Of a stretch of 64,000 nt of DNA, positions 22,994-32,677 are shown piece by piece. A program made the translations under genes and the position numbers. The notes beneath the pieces are model-generated. The model worked only from the letters and a program-made list of their open reading frames with translations, made no database searches and was not told where the DNA came from. Origin of the DNA: an uncultured Clostridia bacterium (GTDB lineage Bacteria; Bacillota; Clostridia; Oscillospirales; Ruminococcaceae); contig CANQNF010000004.1 in NCBI GenBank assembly GCA_947625125.1, forward strand, positions 1 to 64,000. Reading direction: 5' to 3'. How positions within the stretch are numbered: the first letter of the stretch is position 1; each line of letters begins with the position of its first letter.

Positions 22994-23028
22994 AGTCCTC
23001 CTTATAAATAAAAAGTAGCTTTGCCTTT

Positions 23029-23049
23029 GTTACTTTCTGCGAAAGTAAC
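23029..23049. other. Candidate oriT hairpin, copy 2
   Basis: GTTACTTTC-TGC-GAAAGTAAC followed by GCAAAAGCAC, 36 bp upstream of the mob start. Copy 1 (9590) keeps the stem with changed bases and keeps the flank unchanged. Confidence 0.55.
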
Positions 23050-23115
23050 GCAAAAGCACTTTTGTCAGTTCCCAACAAAAGCGCCCTTGCGGCAGCCGTT
23101 CCCTCTGCACCCCCC

Positions 23116-23198
23116 GTGACGGTTGTGACAGTTGTGACGGTTTTTTCACACCGCCCCTGCTGTCATTTTAACCGTCACAGCCGACACGAACCGTCACA
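23116..23198. repeat. Iteron-like palindrome, copy 2
   Basis: The left arm is GTGACGGTT GTGACAGTT GTGACGGTT. The right arm (23171-23198) has less regular inverted units (AACCGTCAC, CCGACACG, AACCGTCAC). It has the same layout and place as 9745-9827 but diverged units, alongside a diverged C-terminal domain of the neighbouring ATPase. Confidence 0.6.
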
Positions 23199-24057
23199 CG
23201 CGACGCTGAAATTTCAATTTTCTGCCATCGTGATCGCGGCAGCTCCGATACTCCACGCCGTACTCGTTCAGCAGCCTGCCGGCGTTGACGTTGAGCCGCT
23301 TCGTCAGGGAATTGACCGGGATTTCGGTCGTGATGAGCTTAGCAAGGTCGGTCGGCGAACCCTCCCACAATGGGCTTTCGACGGTCACGATTTTGGCGAT
23401 TTCTTCCAGCAGCGGCTCGGGCGGCTCTTTCCATAAATCGGTCTCGGCGCGGTCAAGCTCCCACGTCAGTTTTTCCTGATTGCGGGTCAGGTAGAGCTTT
23501 TGGTCTTGCTGATCTCTGCCCGAAATTTCGAGGATTGCCGCATTCGCCGTTCGCTTTTCTTTGTGCAGGACGAACGCGCCGTCAGCCGCACCGAGCAATC
23601 CGTTCGTTCCCGAAATCATGTCGAACTTATCGTCAGCCTGCTGTTTTCGGGTGTGGTGGACGAGCATTAAGCAAATGCCGTATGCACTTGCAAAGGCTTT
23701 CAAGCGGGCAATAATTTGGTAATCATTGGCATAGCTGTACGTCTCCTTACTCTCCTCACGGACTTTTTGCAGCGTATCGATGATGACGAGCTTGGTATCC
23801 TTATGCGCTTCAATGAACCCGCGCAACTGATTCTCCAAACCTCCATTCACGCTGTTTGCGACCGTCGAGAAGTGCAGGTTGTCCGCGCTGTCCGTGCCAA
23901 ACATTCGATAAAAACGGCTTTGAAGTCGGGCGTAATCGTCCTCCAAAGCGAGGTACAAAACCGTCGCAGGCTTGATTTCAAAATTCCACATCGGCGTGCC
24001 GGTGCTGACGTGGTAGGCGAGCTGCGCCATGAGAAAACTTTTTCCGACCTTTGGCGC
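23194..24057 (-). pseudogene. RepA-like ATPase, 5'-truncated second copy
   Basis: It encodes the ATPase from Walker A (APKVGKSFLMAQLAYH) onward and is almost identical to residues 87 to 290 of the 9823-10929 protein, then diverges over the last 75 residues. Homology stops abruptly at about 24,057, in the Walker A codons. The first 85 residues, the MobC-like gene, int and xis are gone. A start inside unrelated upstream DNA could give a 296-residue product (to 24084) lacking the P-loop glycine region, which should be inactive. This deletion end is one edge of the degenerate element. Confidence 0.85.
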
Positions 24058-24090
24058 GTGCCACAGCACTCCTAAGATACACACAAATCA

Positions 24091-24116
24091 CGTTGTCGAA
24101 GAGTTCTTCGACAACG
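24091..24116 (-). terminator. Strong hairpin after the LD-carboxypeptidase gene
   Basis: CGTTGTCGAAGA and TCTTCGACAACG pair perfectly around a 2-nt centre. The minus-strand tail (TGATTTGTGT) has only some T, so termination is likely but not textbook. Confidence 0.55.
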
Positions 24117-24134
24117 CGATATTATCGTCGTTAT

Positions 24135-25187
24135 TCAATTGGTCAGCGCTTCCAAAACCGTGATGTTCTTCTTTTCACAGTTTAGCTCGCACATGAGCCC
24201 ATAAGGAATAATTCCAATCGGGTAGGCATGACCGAAATTGACATTGTAAAATATCGGGATATCACGCCTTCCCGATTCGTTGGATACGACGTCGGTCAGA
24301 AGCTGTTTATAGTCGCCGTATTTTTCCCGAAGAGGCGGCTTGCCCATAACTATTCCGTTAATTATATTTAATATCCCCTGCGCGGCGAGGTTCCGAAGAA
24401 TCCATACAAACAGGCTCTCCGGATATTCGTTTCCACGCTCGGCGTCAGAGGTTTCAATAAACAAAATCTTCCCGCGCCAGTCCTCTAAAGACGGCCAGAG
24501 AGGTGTTCCTATCAGGTCTACAAATGTCTCGATACAGCCGCCAAGCAGCCTGCCCGAAGCTTTTCCCTTGCCCTGCAAGACCTCATAGCCCTTTGCAGGC
24601 AGTCTTTCGCGGCGGACGTTCATATTTTCAACGCCCCACCAAACTTTTTGGTCGTCGTCAAAACATTCATAGTCTGCGGGGAGGATTTCAAACCGCTCGC
24701 AAGGCTCGAAAAACGCTTTTCTAAGCGCGCTTTCGGTGTAGGGATTGATATCGACGTATTCGCCCCAGCAGTTCATCAGACTGCCGCCGTAATAGCTCGT
24801 AAGCCCCGCCTTATACATCATAAAGTGGTTTACGGTCGTGTCCGAAAATCCCATAAAAATCTTCGGGTTATTTCTGATTACATCGAAATCGATATACGGG
24901 AGCAGGCGTATCGTATCATCGCCGCCGATGACATTGATAACCGCCTTGACAGACGGATCCCGAAAGGCTGACATAAGATCGGCGGCGCGAGCTTCGGGAT
25001 GGTCGTAAAGATACTCGATTCCCTTGAGCGCATTCGGCATCACTTCGACAGACAGACCGAAATTGCACTCCAAACGAACGCAGGCGATGTCTAAAATATG
25101 TATGAATTTTTCCTCCCCGAGCATACCTTTAGAAAGGCTGACGATCGCGACCCTGTCGCCTTTTTTCAATCTTTTCGGTTTGAGCAT
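24135..25187 (-). CDS. LD-carboxypeptidase / MccF-like S66 peptidase
   Basis: The protein has 350 residues. LKKGDRVAIVSLSKG at the N-terminus, VKAVINVIGGDDTIRLLPYI, then IFMGFSDTTVNHFMMYKAGL with the nucleophilic Ser near 112, and GRLLGGCIETFVDLIGTPLW are S66 family features. Members cleave tetrapeptide LD bonds in peptidoglycan recycling, or the acyl-sulfamoyl adenylate of microcin C (MccF type); the GDD/FSDT pattern is the MccF-like branch. It has RBS GGAGG and begins 49 bp after guaA, so it may be part of the guaA transcript or cargo delivered to the guaA att site. Confidence 0.85.
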   Translation of the reverse strand: MLKPKRLKKGDRVAIVSLSKGMLGEEKFIHILDIACVRLECNFGLSVEVMPNALKGIEYLYDHPEARAADLMSAFRDPSVKAVINVIGGDDTIRLLPYIDFDVIRNNPKIFMGFSDTTVNHFMMYKAGLTSYYGGSLMNCWGEYVDINPYTESALRKAFFEPCERFEILPADYECFDDDQKVWWGVENMNVRRERLPAKGYEVLQGKGKASGRLLGGCIETFVDLIGTPLWPSLEDWRGKILFIETSDAERGNEYPESLFVWILRNLAAQGILNIINGIVMGKPPLREKYGDYKQLLTDVVSNESGRRDIPIFYNVNFGHAYPIGIIPYGLMCELNCEKKNITVLEALTN

Positions 25188-25235
25188 AAGTCCTCCGATG
25201 CATAAAATATAAGTTGCAATATTAGAAAGCGGCGA

Positions 25236-26774
25236 TTATTCCCACTCAATCGTTGCCGGGGGCTTGGTGGTGACGTCGTAGACGACGCGGTTGACGCCTT
25301 TGACCTCGCCGACGACGCGGGACGCTATCTTCCCGAGAAGCGGATAGGGTATCTCCGCGAAATCCGCCGTCATGAAATCCGTCGTTGTGACCGCCCGAAG
25401 CGCCAGCGTGTAATCGTACGTCCGGCCGTCGCCCATAACTCCGACCGAGCGGTTGTTCGTCAGCACTGCAAAATACTGGCTTATATTCCTTGCAATTCCG
25501 TCTTTTTCCAGTTCTTCGCGGAATATTGCGTCCGCGTCCCGCAAAATTGCGAGCTTCTCCTCGGTTATTTCACCGATAATGCGAATTGCGAGGCCGGGTC
25601 CCGGGAACGGCGGCCGCCACACAAGCTTCGGGTCGAGACCGAGAGTCGTGCCGAGAGCGCGAACCTCGTCCTTGAACAAAAGCCGCAGGGGCTCGATAAT
25701 GTCCTTAAAATCAACATGGTCGGGAAGCCCGCCGACGTTGTGGTGGCTTTTTATGACAGCCGCGTCGCCTGCGCCGCTTTCGATTATATCGGGGTAGATG
25801 GTCCCCTGCGCCAAAAAGTCGACGCGTCCGATTTTTTTGGCCTCGTCCTCAAAGACGTTTATGAATTCCTCGCCGATTATCTTGCGCTTTGTCTCGGGGT
25901 CCGATACCCCTCTGAGACGGCCTAAAAACCTCTCTGCGGCGTTCACTCGCACGAAGTTTATGTCCCATTTTTTAAACGCCGCCTCTACTTCGTCGCCCTC
26001 GTTTTTGCGCATGAATCCATGATCTACAAAAATCGCCGTCAGCTGATTTCCGACCGCCTTGGCAAGAAGCGCCGCAAGCACCGAACTGTCTACGCCGCCC
26101 GAAAGAGCAAGCAGAACCTTTCCGCCGCCGACCCTTTCGCGCACGTTATTTATCGCGGTCTCGGCATAGTTTTCCATCGACCAGTCGCATGCGCAGCTGC
26201 ATGCCGAAACCAAAAAATTGCGTATCATGTCGGTGCCGCGGTCGGTGTGGTTGACCTCGGGGTGAAACTGGACCGCGTAAAGCCCGCGCTCGGTGTTTTC
26301 CATAGCCGCGACGGGGCATACCGGGGTGTGGGACGTGATTTTAAAGCCGGCGGGAGGCTCGGCAATGTAGTCGGTGTGGCTCATCCATGTCGTGCCGCTT
26401 TCGGGAAGCCCCTTAAAAAGCAGTGAGTTTTCGCTCTCGAAGTCGGTCAGGGTCTTGCCGTATTCGCTCGTCGGGGCAGTCGCGACCTTGCCGCCGAGAG
26501 TGTGCGCCATAAGCTGTGCGCCATAGCATATGCCCAAAACGGGAATGCCGAGCTCAAAGACCTCGGGGTTTATATGCGGCGAAGTCTCAAGATAGACCGA
26601 GTTCGGGCCGCCGGTGAATATAATTCCCGAGGGCGCGCGGTTTTTTATCTCCTCGACCGTTGCCTTTTTGTAGGGCAGGATCTCGCAGTAAACTCCGCAC
26701 TCGCGGACTCTTCGGGCGATGAGCTGGTTATACTGACCGCCGAAGTCGATAATGAGTATCTGTTGGTAGTCCAT
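25236..26774 (-). CDS. guaA: GMP synthase (glutamine-hydrolysing)
   Basis: This complete 512-residue enzyme converts XMP to GMP with ATP and glutamine. The glutamine amidotransferase domain has [11 protein letters not shown] (catalytic Cys near 81) and FHPEVNHT (His and Glu near 171). The ATP pyrophosphatase domain has [11 protein letters not shown] near 228. The C-terminal dimerisation domain ends [11 protein letters not shown]. Start is ATG 26774 ([13 protein letters not shown]) with AGGAG upstream; a longer frame runs into GC-rich repeat DNA and is not real. The 3' end (GAGTGGGAATAA) is a well-known integration target, and a mobile-element zone lies downstream. Confidence 0.97.
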   Translation of the reverse strand: MDYQQILIIDFGGQYNQLIARRVRECGVYCEILPYKKATVEEIKNRAPSGIIFTGGPNSVYLETSPHINPEVFELGIPVLGICYGAQLMAHTLGGKVATAPTSEYGKTLTDFESENSLLFKGLPESGTTWMSHTDYIAEPPAGFKITSHTPVCPVAAMENTERGLYAVQFHPEVNHTDRGTDMIRNFLVSACSCACDWSMENYAETAINNVRERVGGGKVLLALSGGVDSSVLAALLAKAVGNQLTAIFVDHGFMRKNEGDEVEAAFKKWDINFVRVNAAERFLGRLRGVSDPETKRKIIGEEFINVFEDEAKKIGRVDFLAQGTIYPDIIESGAGDAAVIKSHHNVGGLPDHVDFKDIIEPLRLLFKDEVRALGTTLGLDPKLVWRPPFPGPGLAIRIIGEITEEKLAILRDADAIFREELEKDGIARNISQYFAVLTNNRSVGVMGDGRTYDYTLALRAVTTTDFMTADFAEIPYPLLGKIASRVVGEVKGVNRVVYDVTTKPPATIEWE

Positions 26775-26893
26775 ATTTTTACTCCTTTTACATTTTTTAA
26801 AGGATGTGCCGTACGGGTAGAGCGCGTGAAAGCTTTGCGCGACGGGGTAGAGGGGGAGGATTCGGGGGACTGCGTAAAGAAAGTGGGTGCGGG

Positions 26894-26976
26894 GGCGGAG
26901 CCCCCCGCCGGGCCAAGGCCCGGCGGCACGGCGGCGAAGCCGCCGTGAGTCCCGCGAAGCGGGACGGGGCTCCGCC
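26894..26976. repeat. GC-rich cruciform repeat, copy I
   Basis: The outer stem is GGCGGAGCCCC/GGGGCTCCGCC. Inside are three hairpins: GCCGGGCC-AA-GGCCCGGC, CACGGCGGC-GAA-GCCGCCGTG and GTCCCGC-GAA-GCGGGAC. No gene is expected between 26,800 and 27,040. Confidence 0.8.
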
Positions 26977-27041
26977 AAAGGTTTCGGCGCGCGCAAAGCT
27001 TTCGCGGGGCGCCTGCCGCCGACTTGCGGTTCGCAGAAAGC

Positions 27042-28358
27042 CTATCCCAAGGCGCTCATGTATCCTGCGTCGTCAAAGCGCAAGCCGTATTTTTCGCAGT
27101 TTGCGTTCATAAGGTCGATGATCTGGCGGTACCTCGTGGGGTATTTGCCCTCGCCCTCGCTTAGGATGTTCGCCTTGTAATTCTTGATGAATACCGGGTG
27201 GAGCCTCAGCCCCGTGAACCCGCTCTTGTCGACGGTTATCTCGAAAACCGCCGCAAGCCCGTCGAGGTCGTCGTCTATATGCCAGAAAATAAGATTTCCT
27301 ATGCTGTAAATGATCGGCTTGCCGTTATAAAATTCTATCGGCTGTAATGTGTGGGAATGTCCGCCGACGACGATGTCCGCGCCCGCGTCGATGAACAGCC
27401 GCGAGATCTCTTTTTGGTATGTCGTCACGTCGAATACCTCCTCGGTACCGGCATGCAGAAAAACAACAAGCACGTCGCACTGAGAATCGTATTCGCAGAG
27501 CCTCTCGATAAATCTGTCCGTGGATTCGTCGCCGATTTCGCCGATTTGGTTTACCCCGGCATGCTCCTCGCCGGCCGCACAGTCCGCCGCCAGATAGACC
27601 TTATTTGCGCCGGTGAAGCCTATCTTAACGCCGTCCTTTTCGATTATGGTGAGACCTGCCGCTTCGTCAATATCTCTTCCTGCGCCGAAGTAGGCGATGC
27701 CGTTATCCTTAAGATTTGAGAATGTGTCCAAAAGCGCGTCGTAGCCGAAATCACGCGTATGATTATTTGCAAGGTTCACGGCGTCGATACCTGCGTTTTT
27801 AAATCCCTCAAGCATTTCGGGAGGGGTCTGAAAGCCGTATCCCTCGCGCTTTTCGGACACTCCCCTGTCGCTCACGCATGTCTCAAGATTCACTATCGAT
27901 ATGTCCGCCGAGCTCATTATTTCGCTTATGTCCTCCCACGGATAGTCGGGAGAATGTGAGCTTGCAAAATCTGCAAATTCGCCGTCTACGGAGGTATCTC
28001 CGCCAATGCATATATGTACGATACCGTCGCCGTCCGAAATCTGCGGTTCGTAAGATTCGGGCGCTTCGGTCTGCTCGTTAAATACTTCAATAGGCGGCGT
28101 TATGTCGGAGGTCTGGGGGCGCGGTTCCTGCTCATAAAAAACAGTCGAAGAATCGGTTTCGGGCTCGCCGTCATCTGCCGGAACAGTATAAAGCGGAACG
28201 TCGGGGTCAGGGGCAGAAGAAGCCGTACTGTCGGGGAACGTCGCATAGGTCTCGACGGGCCGATTTTTCGCGGCCAGGGAGAACCGAAGCCCGAGCCCGA
28301 GAGCGACCGCAGCCAGAAAAGCTGCCGAAAAAACGCCGATCAGCCATTTGTGTTTCAC
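27042..28358 (-). CDS. CapA-family membrane-anchored phosphoesterase-like protein
   Basis: The protein has 438 residues. An N-terminal transmembrane anchor (WLIGVFSAAFLAAVALGLGL) is followed by a Pro/Glu-rich linker, then the CapA metallophosphatase-like domain. Its motifs are ICIGGDTSVDGEF, IVNLETCVSD, VNLANNHTRDFGYDAL, VFLHAGTEEVFD and VGGHSHTLQPIEFYNGKPII. CapA proteins take part in poly-gamma-glutamate or capsule export; many single-gene homologues in Clostridia have unknown roles at the cell surface. No capB/capC genes are nearby, so the function here is open. The gene stands alone between two GC-rich repeats. Confidence 0.85.
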   Translation of the reverse strand: MKHKWLIGVFSAAFLAAVALGLGLRFSLAAKNRPVETYATFPDSTASSAPDPDVPLYTVPADDGEPETDSSTVFYEQEPRPQTSDITPPIEVFNEQTEAPESYEPQISDGDGIVHICIGGDTSVDGEFADFASSHSPDYPWEDISEIMSSADISIVNLETCVSDRGVSEKREGYGFQTPPEMLEGFKNAGIDAVNLANNHTRDFGYDALLDTFSNLKDNGIAYFGAGRDIDEAAGLTIIEKDGVKIGFTGANKVYLAADCAAGEEHAGVNQIGEIGDESTDRFIERLCEYDSQCDVLVVFLHAGTEEVFDVTTYQKEISRLFIDAGADIVVGGHSHTLQPIEFYNGKPIIYSIGNLIFWHIDDDLDGLAAVFEITVDKSGFTGLRLHPVFIKNYKANILSEGEGKYPTRYRQIIDLMNANCEKYGLRFDDAGYMSALG

Positions 28359-28585
28359 GGTACCACCTGCCTTACGATCTGTTTAGAACAGTGTAGCATA
28401 TTTTAACGGGTTTGTCAAATAGGAAGACAGAAAAGGGAGAGGGAGTAGGGGCGTGTGGGCTGACGGGATTATGGACATACCGGTCAATGGTTGAGGGAAA
28501 AATGCATGTTGCCGAGGGCTTTGCAAAGACCGCGCTCGAGCCGGGCTTCGGGCGTGCAACGCGGCCGGACTGTACCTCCTGCTCC

Positions 28586-28662
28586 GGCGGAGCCCCGCCC
28601 GGCCGCAGGCCGGGGCCGACGGCTTCGCCGTCGGGCTCGCGTACGCGAGCCGGGGCTCCGCC
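28586..28662. repeat. GC-rich cruciform repeat, copy II
   Basis: Same outer stem as copy I. Inner hairpins are CCCGGCC-GCA-GGCCGGG, CGACGGC-TTC-GCCGTCG and GGCTCGCG-TA-CGCGAGCC. The stems differ from copy I but pair equally well. The rest of 28,400-28,870 holds nothing coding that I trust. Confidence 0.8.
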
Positions 28663-28870
28663 CCGCACTCCCCCGCTTCCGGCCGCGATAAGACCCGCAC
28701 TCCGTCAGCCTCTATGCCTGCTATACCGCCTTTACCGCCGACAAGCGTAGTTATGCACTTTATAAAAGCAAATCTTTCAGCAATTTAGCCGGTGTTTGCT
28801 ACTTTAAAGCGCTGCATTTTTAAAGTTCAAGGCACATGTCGGCCCGACAAATGAAAAGCCAAATAAAAGT

Positions 28871-28907
28871 GAAGAAAATCCCCCTCCGGTGTTGCTCCGA
28901 CGGGGGA
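28871..28907 (-). terminator. Terminator of the ABC exporter operon
   Basis: On the minus strand TCCCCCGTCGG pairs with CCGGAGGGGGA, followed by TTTTCTTC, 10 bp after the last stop codon. Confidence 0.85.
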
Positions 28908-28916
28908 CTTTATCTT

Positions 28917-30851
28917 TTAATCCAGCTCCTTGACGCCGGTGTAGAGCTCGTAATACCTGCCCTTCATCTCCAAGAGCTGCTCGTGGGTTCCGCGCTCAAT
29001 TATCTCGCCCTGCTCAAGAACCATTATCGCGTTCGAGTTTCTTACAGTCGAGAGCCTGTGCGCGATGACGAACGTCGTGCGGTTCTTCATCAGCCTATCC
29101 ATGCCGTGCTCGATGTGGCGCTCGGTCCTCGTATCGACCGAGGACGTGGCCTCGTCAAGAACCAATATCGGCGCTTTCGACACGGCCGCTCTCGCTATGT
29201 TCAGAAGCTGCCGCTGACCCTGTGAGAGGTTCGCGCCGTCGCCCTCCAAAACGGTGTCGTAGCCGTGCTCAAGCCTCATGATAAAGCTGTGCGCAGACGC
29301 CGTCTTTGCAGCCGCCACTATTTCCTCGTCCGTAGCGTCCGGCCTGCCGTAGCGGATGTTGTCCTTGACGGTGCCGGTGAACAGGTGGGTGTCCTGCAAT
29401 ACCATGGCGATATTTTCTCTGAGATAATCTCTTTGGTAATTTCTTACATCGATTCCGTCTATGAGTATCTCGCCCTGCTCAATGTCATAAAATCTGTTCA
29501 GAAGATTCGTGACAGTCGTCTTGCCGGCGCCGGTAGAGCCGACAAACGCTATCTTCTGGCCGGCATGGGCATAGAGATTGATATTTTTGAGCACTGTCTT
29601 GTCGGGAACATATCCGAAAGTAACGTCCTTGAGCACGACCTCGCCCTCGATGGGCTTGGTGGAGGCGTTGGGAACGTCGGGAGCCTCGGGAGCGGTGTCC
29701 ATGACCTCGAATACTCGCTCAGCGCCTGCAAGAGCCGCAAACAGCGTCGACATCTGCTGAGAGATCATGTTTATCGGCATTGAGAACTGCCGAGAATACT
29801 GTGCAAACAGCGTAAGTCCGCCGGGCGTGAGTCTGTTGAATATCATTAAAATTCCGCCCACGCCGATGGTCACGGCGTAGCTTATCTGGGAGGTGTTGCC
29901 CATTATCGGACCCATCACGCCGCCCCAGAACTGAGCTCTGAACTGTTTGTCGCGCATATCGTCGTTCAGCTCGTCGAATTCGCTCACGCAGGTGTCCTCA
30001 TGATTAAATACCTTAATTACTTTCTGACCGGTGACGGTCTCCTCGGTGTAGCCGTTTACCGCGCCGAGAGCCGCCTGCTGGCCGCTGTAATATCTTGAGG
30101 AAAGCCTGGCGATCGCCCCTCCGCCGAGTGCGAATATCGGGATGAACACGACGGTGATGAGCGTCAATATCCAGTTTGTCGTCACCATGAATATAAACGT
30201 GCCCAAAAGCTGGACAGAACCCGAAAACAGCGATGTTAAAGAGTTATTTATCATTATATCGATGTTGTCGATATCGTTTGTGAATCTCGACATTATCTCG
30301 CCGGTGGGGTTAGAGTCGAAGTATCTTACCGGCAGGCGCTGAAGCTTTGAAAACAGGTCGTTTCTTATGTTTTCGATGGAGCCCTGCGAGATGGAAAGCA
30401 TGAGCCTCGACTGCAAATATGTGGTGATGATGTTGAGGCCGAAGACGATGGCGATGACCGTCGAAACGGAGATTATAAAGGATATGACGTCGCTCTTTTG
30501 CATCGCCGCGGAAGCGGGCCCCGAGAGTCCCGAAAGAATTCTGTCGGCCATTTTTTCCGGCCCGGACATGTTGAGCTCGCTGCCCGTCATAAATACGTAG
30601 AGTCTGTTGATGACCGGGGCTGTCATGTAAGAGCCTAAGAGTGTCGTCACGGTGGATATGAGCATGCATCCGAATACGGCCGCGAGCCTGAATCTGAAAG
30701 GCTTTAGGTAGCCGAGCATCCTTGCAATTGTAGCGCGGGAATTTTTCATCTTTCCGCCGCCCGATATTCTCGGGCCGCCCGGGCCGCCTCTGCGTTCGGA
30801 ATGGGCCTTTTTGTTGTACTGGCGCTGCAGCTGTTCAAGCGTTCTTGCCAT
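28917..30851 (-). CDS. Heterodimeric ABC exporter subunit (canonical ATPase site)
   Basis: The protein has 644 residues. A basic N-terminal tail, six-helix exporter domain (about 50 to 370), and NBD with Walker A FVGSTGAGKTTVTNLLNRFY and Walker B ILVLDEATSSVDTRTERHIE carrying the catalytic Glu. The signature is LSQGQ instead of LSGGQ. In heterodimeric exporters (BmrCD, LmrCD, TM287/288 type) one composite ATP site is degenerate. Here the intact site would combine this Walker B with the LSGGQ-like motif of the partner encoded just upstream. Stop and start overlap as TAATG, indicating coupled synthesis. Likely multidrug or lipid export. Confidence 0.92.
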   Translation of the reverse strand: MARTLEQLQRQYNKKAHSERRGGPGGPRISGGGKMKNSRATIARMLGYLKPFRFRLAAVFGCMLISTVTTLLGSYMTAPVINRLYVFMTGSELNMSGPEKMADRILSGLSGPASAAMQKSDVISFIISVSTVIAIVFGLNIITTYLQSRLMLSISQGSIENIRNDLFSKLQRLPVRYFDSNPTGEIMSRFTNDIDNIDIMINNSLTSLFSGSVQLLGTFIFMVTTNWILTLITVVFIPIFALGGGAIARLSSRYYSGQQAALGAVNGYTEETVTGQKVIKVFNHEDTCVSEFDELNDDMRDKQFRAQFWGGVMGPIMGNTSQISYAVTIGVGGILMIFNRLTPGGLTLFAQYSRQFSMPINMISQQMSTLFAALAGAERVFEVMDTAPEAPDVPNASTKPIEGEVVLKDVTFGYVPDKTVLKNINLYAHAGQKIAFVGSTGAGKTTVTNLLNRFYDIEQGEILIDGIDVRNYQRDYLRENIAMVLQDTHLFTGTVKDNIRYGRPDATDEEIVAAAKTASAHSFIMRLEHGYDTVLEGDGANLSQGQRQLLNIARAAVSKAPILVLDEATSSVDTRTERHIEHGMDRLMKNRTTFVIAHRLSTVRNSNAIMVLEQGEIIERGTHEQLLEMKGRYYELYTGVKELD

Positions 30852-32623
30852 TACTTACCCGCCTCCTTTCTCTCGGAGTCGTTCTGGGAATAATAGATCT
30901 CCTGGTAGGGCTCGTTTGTTTCAAGCAGCTGCTCGTGAGTGCCTATGCCGGCTATTTTTCCCTCGTTCATGACTACTATCATGTCGGCGTCCTTGACGGA
31001 GGTTATCCTCTGTGCGATTATGATTTTCGTGGAATCGGCAAGCTCGTTTCTGAACGCTTCGCGAATCTGGGCCTCGGTGGCGGTGTCGACAGCCGAAGTC
31101 GAGTCGTCGAGTATAAGGACTTTCGGCTTTTTAAGGAGCGCTCTTGCTATGCAGAGCCTCTGCTTCTGGCCGCCCGAGACGTTGGTGCCGCCTTGGTCGA
31201 GTAACGTGTCGTAGCCGTCCTTGAACGAGCTTACGAATTTATCGGCCTGGGCGCTCTCGGCAGCCGCTATAACTTCCTCGTCGGTGGCGTTTTCGTCGCC
31301 CCATCTTAAGTTTTCGGCGATGGAGCCGGAGAACAGGGTATTTTGCTGCAATACCATGCCCACGCCCTCTCTTAGGTTATAGAGGCTGTAGTCCTTTACG
31401 TTCACGCCGTCGACCAAGACCTCGCCCTCGTCCACGTCGTAGAGCCTCGAAATCAGCGACACGAGCGTCGTCTTTCCGCAGCCGGTGGAGCCGACTATGC
31501 CGATGACCGACTTCGCCGGGATTTTAAGGTTTATGTTGTCAAGGACCGGGTCCTCGGAATTTTTGTAGTATCTGAATGTGACGTTTTTAAATTCTATCTC
31601 GCCGTTTTTGACGGTGAGGTCTTTTTTGGATGAATTTTCATCAGAAATGTCGGGAACTTCGTCCATTACCTCGGCTATACGCTTTGCGGAAGCGAGCGAG
31701 CGCGAGGCCGTCATGAAGAGCATCGACACCATCATCAGCGATGAAAGAATCTGCGTCGCGTATGTAAGGAACGCGGAGAGGTCGCCGGTCTCCATGCCGC
31801 CGTCGATGACGATGTTGCCGCCCAAAAGAAGTATGGCGATTATCGTCGCGTTCATGACAAGGGTCATGATGGGACTCATGAAGATAACCACTTTCATGGC
31901 GCCCATCGCGGTGTTTTTCAGGTCGGAGTTGGCGCCCATGAATTTCTCGATTTCATATTCCTCGCGGGTGAACGACTTTACGACGCGGACGTTAGTGACG
32001 TTTTCCTGGACGGCCGAGTTCAGGGCGTCGATCTTCTTCTGGACTCTTGAGAATCTTGAGAAGCCCTTGGCGATTATAAGCGCGATGCCGCAGACAAGAA
32101 CCGGGACCGCCACTGCGAACACCACCGAGAGGGAGGGCTGCAATGATATGGCCATGATAAGCGCGGCCACGAGCATGCCCGGGGAACGTATCGCCATTCT
32201 TAAGAGCATGTTTATAAAGTTCTGGAGCTGTGTGACGTCGTTAGTCATTCTTGTAACAAGCGAACCCGTCGAGAATTTGTCGATGTTGGCAAACGAGAAG
32301 CTCTGGACCTTGCGGAAGATGTCCCGCCGCAGGTCTCCCGCAAAATTGACGGCGGCTTTAGCTCCGAAATAAGCGCCGCCTACGCCTCCCGCCATCATTA
32401 AAAGCGCCATGCCTATCATTTCAAACATGGTGCCGAGGCTTCCGCCCACGGTAAGAGTGCCGGCCTCGCAGAGCTTTATTATCTGCGCCAAGAGCCTCGG
32501 CATTACCACCTCGCCCACGACCTCGACGACCATGCATATAGGGCCGAGGATGAAATAGGGCAGGTAGGGCGTTACATACTTTGACCATTTGTGTTTCAAG
32601 ATTTTTCTAAGCTCTCCTTTCAA
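30851..32623 (-). CDS. Heterodimeric ABC exporter subunit (degenerate Walker B)
   Basis: The protein has 590 residues: six transmembrane helices (for example MALLMMAGGVGGAYFGAKAA, MSPIMTLVMNATIIAILLLG), then NBD with Walker A GSTGCGKTTLVSLISRLYDV, signature VSGGQKQR, and Walker B VLILDDSTSAVDT, where Asp replaces the catalytic Glu. This is the expected degenerate half of a heterodimer with the 644-residue subunit. The start may be TTG 32623 or TTG 32599, because the AGGAG lies just inside the longer version. A hairpin (AGGCGTC/GACGCCT) separates it from the MarR gene upstream. Confidence 0.9.
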   Translation of the reverse strand: MKGELRKILKHKWSKYVTPYLPYFILGPICMVVEVVGEVVMPRLLAQIIKLCEAGTLTVGGSLGTMFEMIGMALLMMAGGVGGAYFGAKAAVNFAGDLRRDIFRKVQSFSFANIDKFSTGSLVTRMTNDVTQLQNFINMLLRMAIRSPGMLVAALIMAISLQPSLSVVFAVAVPVLVCGIALIIAKGFSRFSRVQKKIDALNSAVQENVTNVRVVKSFTREEYEIEKFMGANSDLKNTAMGAMKVVIFMSPIMTLVMNATIIAILLLGGNIVIDGGMETGDLSAFLTYATQILSSLMMVSMLFMTASRSLASAKRIAEVMDEVPDISDENSSKKDLTVKNGEIEFKNVTFRYYKNSEDPVLDNINLKIPAKSVIGIVGSTGCGKTTLVSLISRLYDVDEGEVLVDGVNVKDYSLYNLREGVGMVLQQNTLFSGSIAENLRWGDENATDEEVIAAAESAQADKFVSSFKDGYDTLLDQGGTNVSGGQKQRLCIARALLKKPKVLILDDSTSAVDTATEAQIREAFRNELADSTKIIIAQRITSVKDADMIVVMNEGKIAGIGTHEQLLETNEPYQEIYYSQNDSERKEAGK

Positions 32624-32677
32624 ATAGCAAGGCGTCCGCTATGAGACGCCTTTGGATTTTTTAACTGTTTAAGCGAT

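Noticed and set aside
26774-26996. N-terminal extension of GMP synthase
   Set aside because: The extension is encoded by a GC-rich repeat and basic low-complexity sequence; the family start with an AGGAG site is at 26774.
28372-28750. Small proteins of about 100 residues on both strands around 28.4 to 28.7 kb
   Set aside because: They run through the cruciform repeat, are Arg/Pro/Ala-rich and have no RBS.
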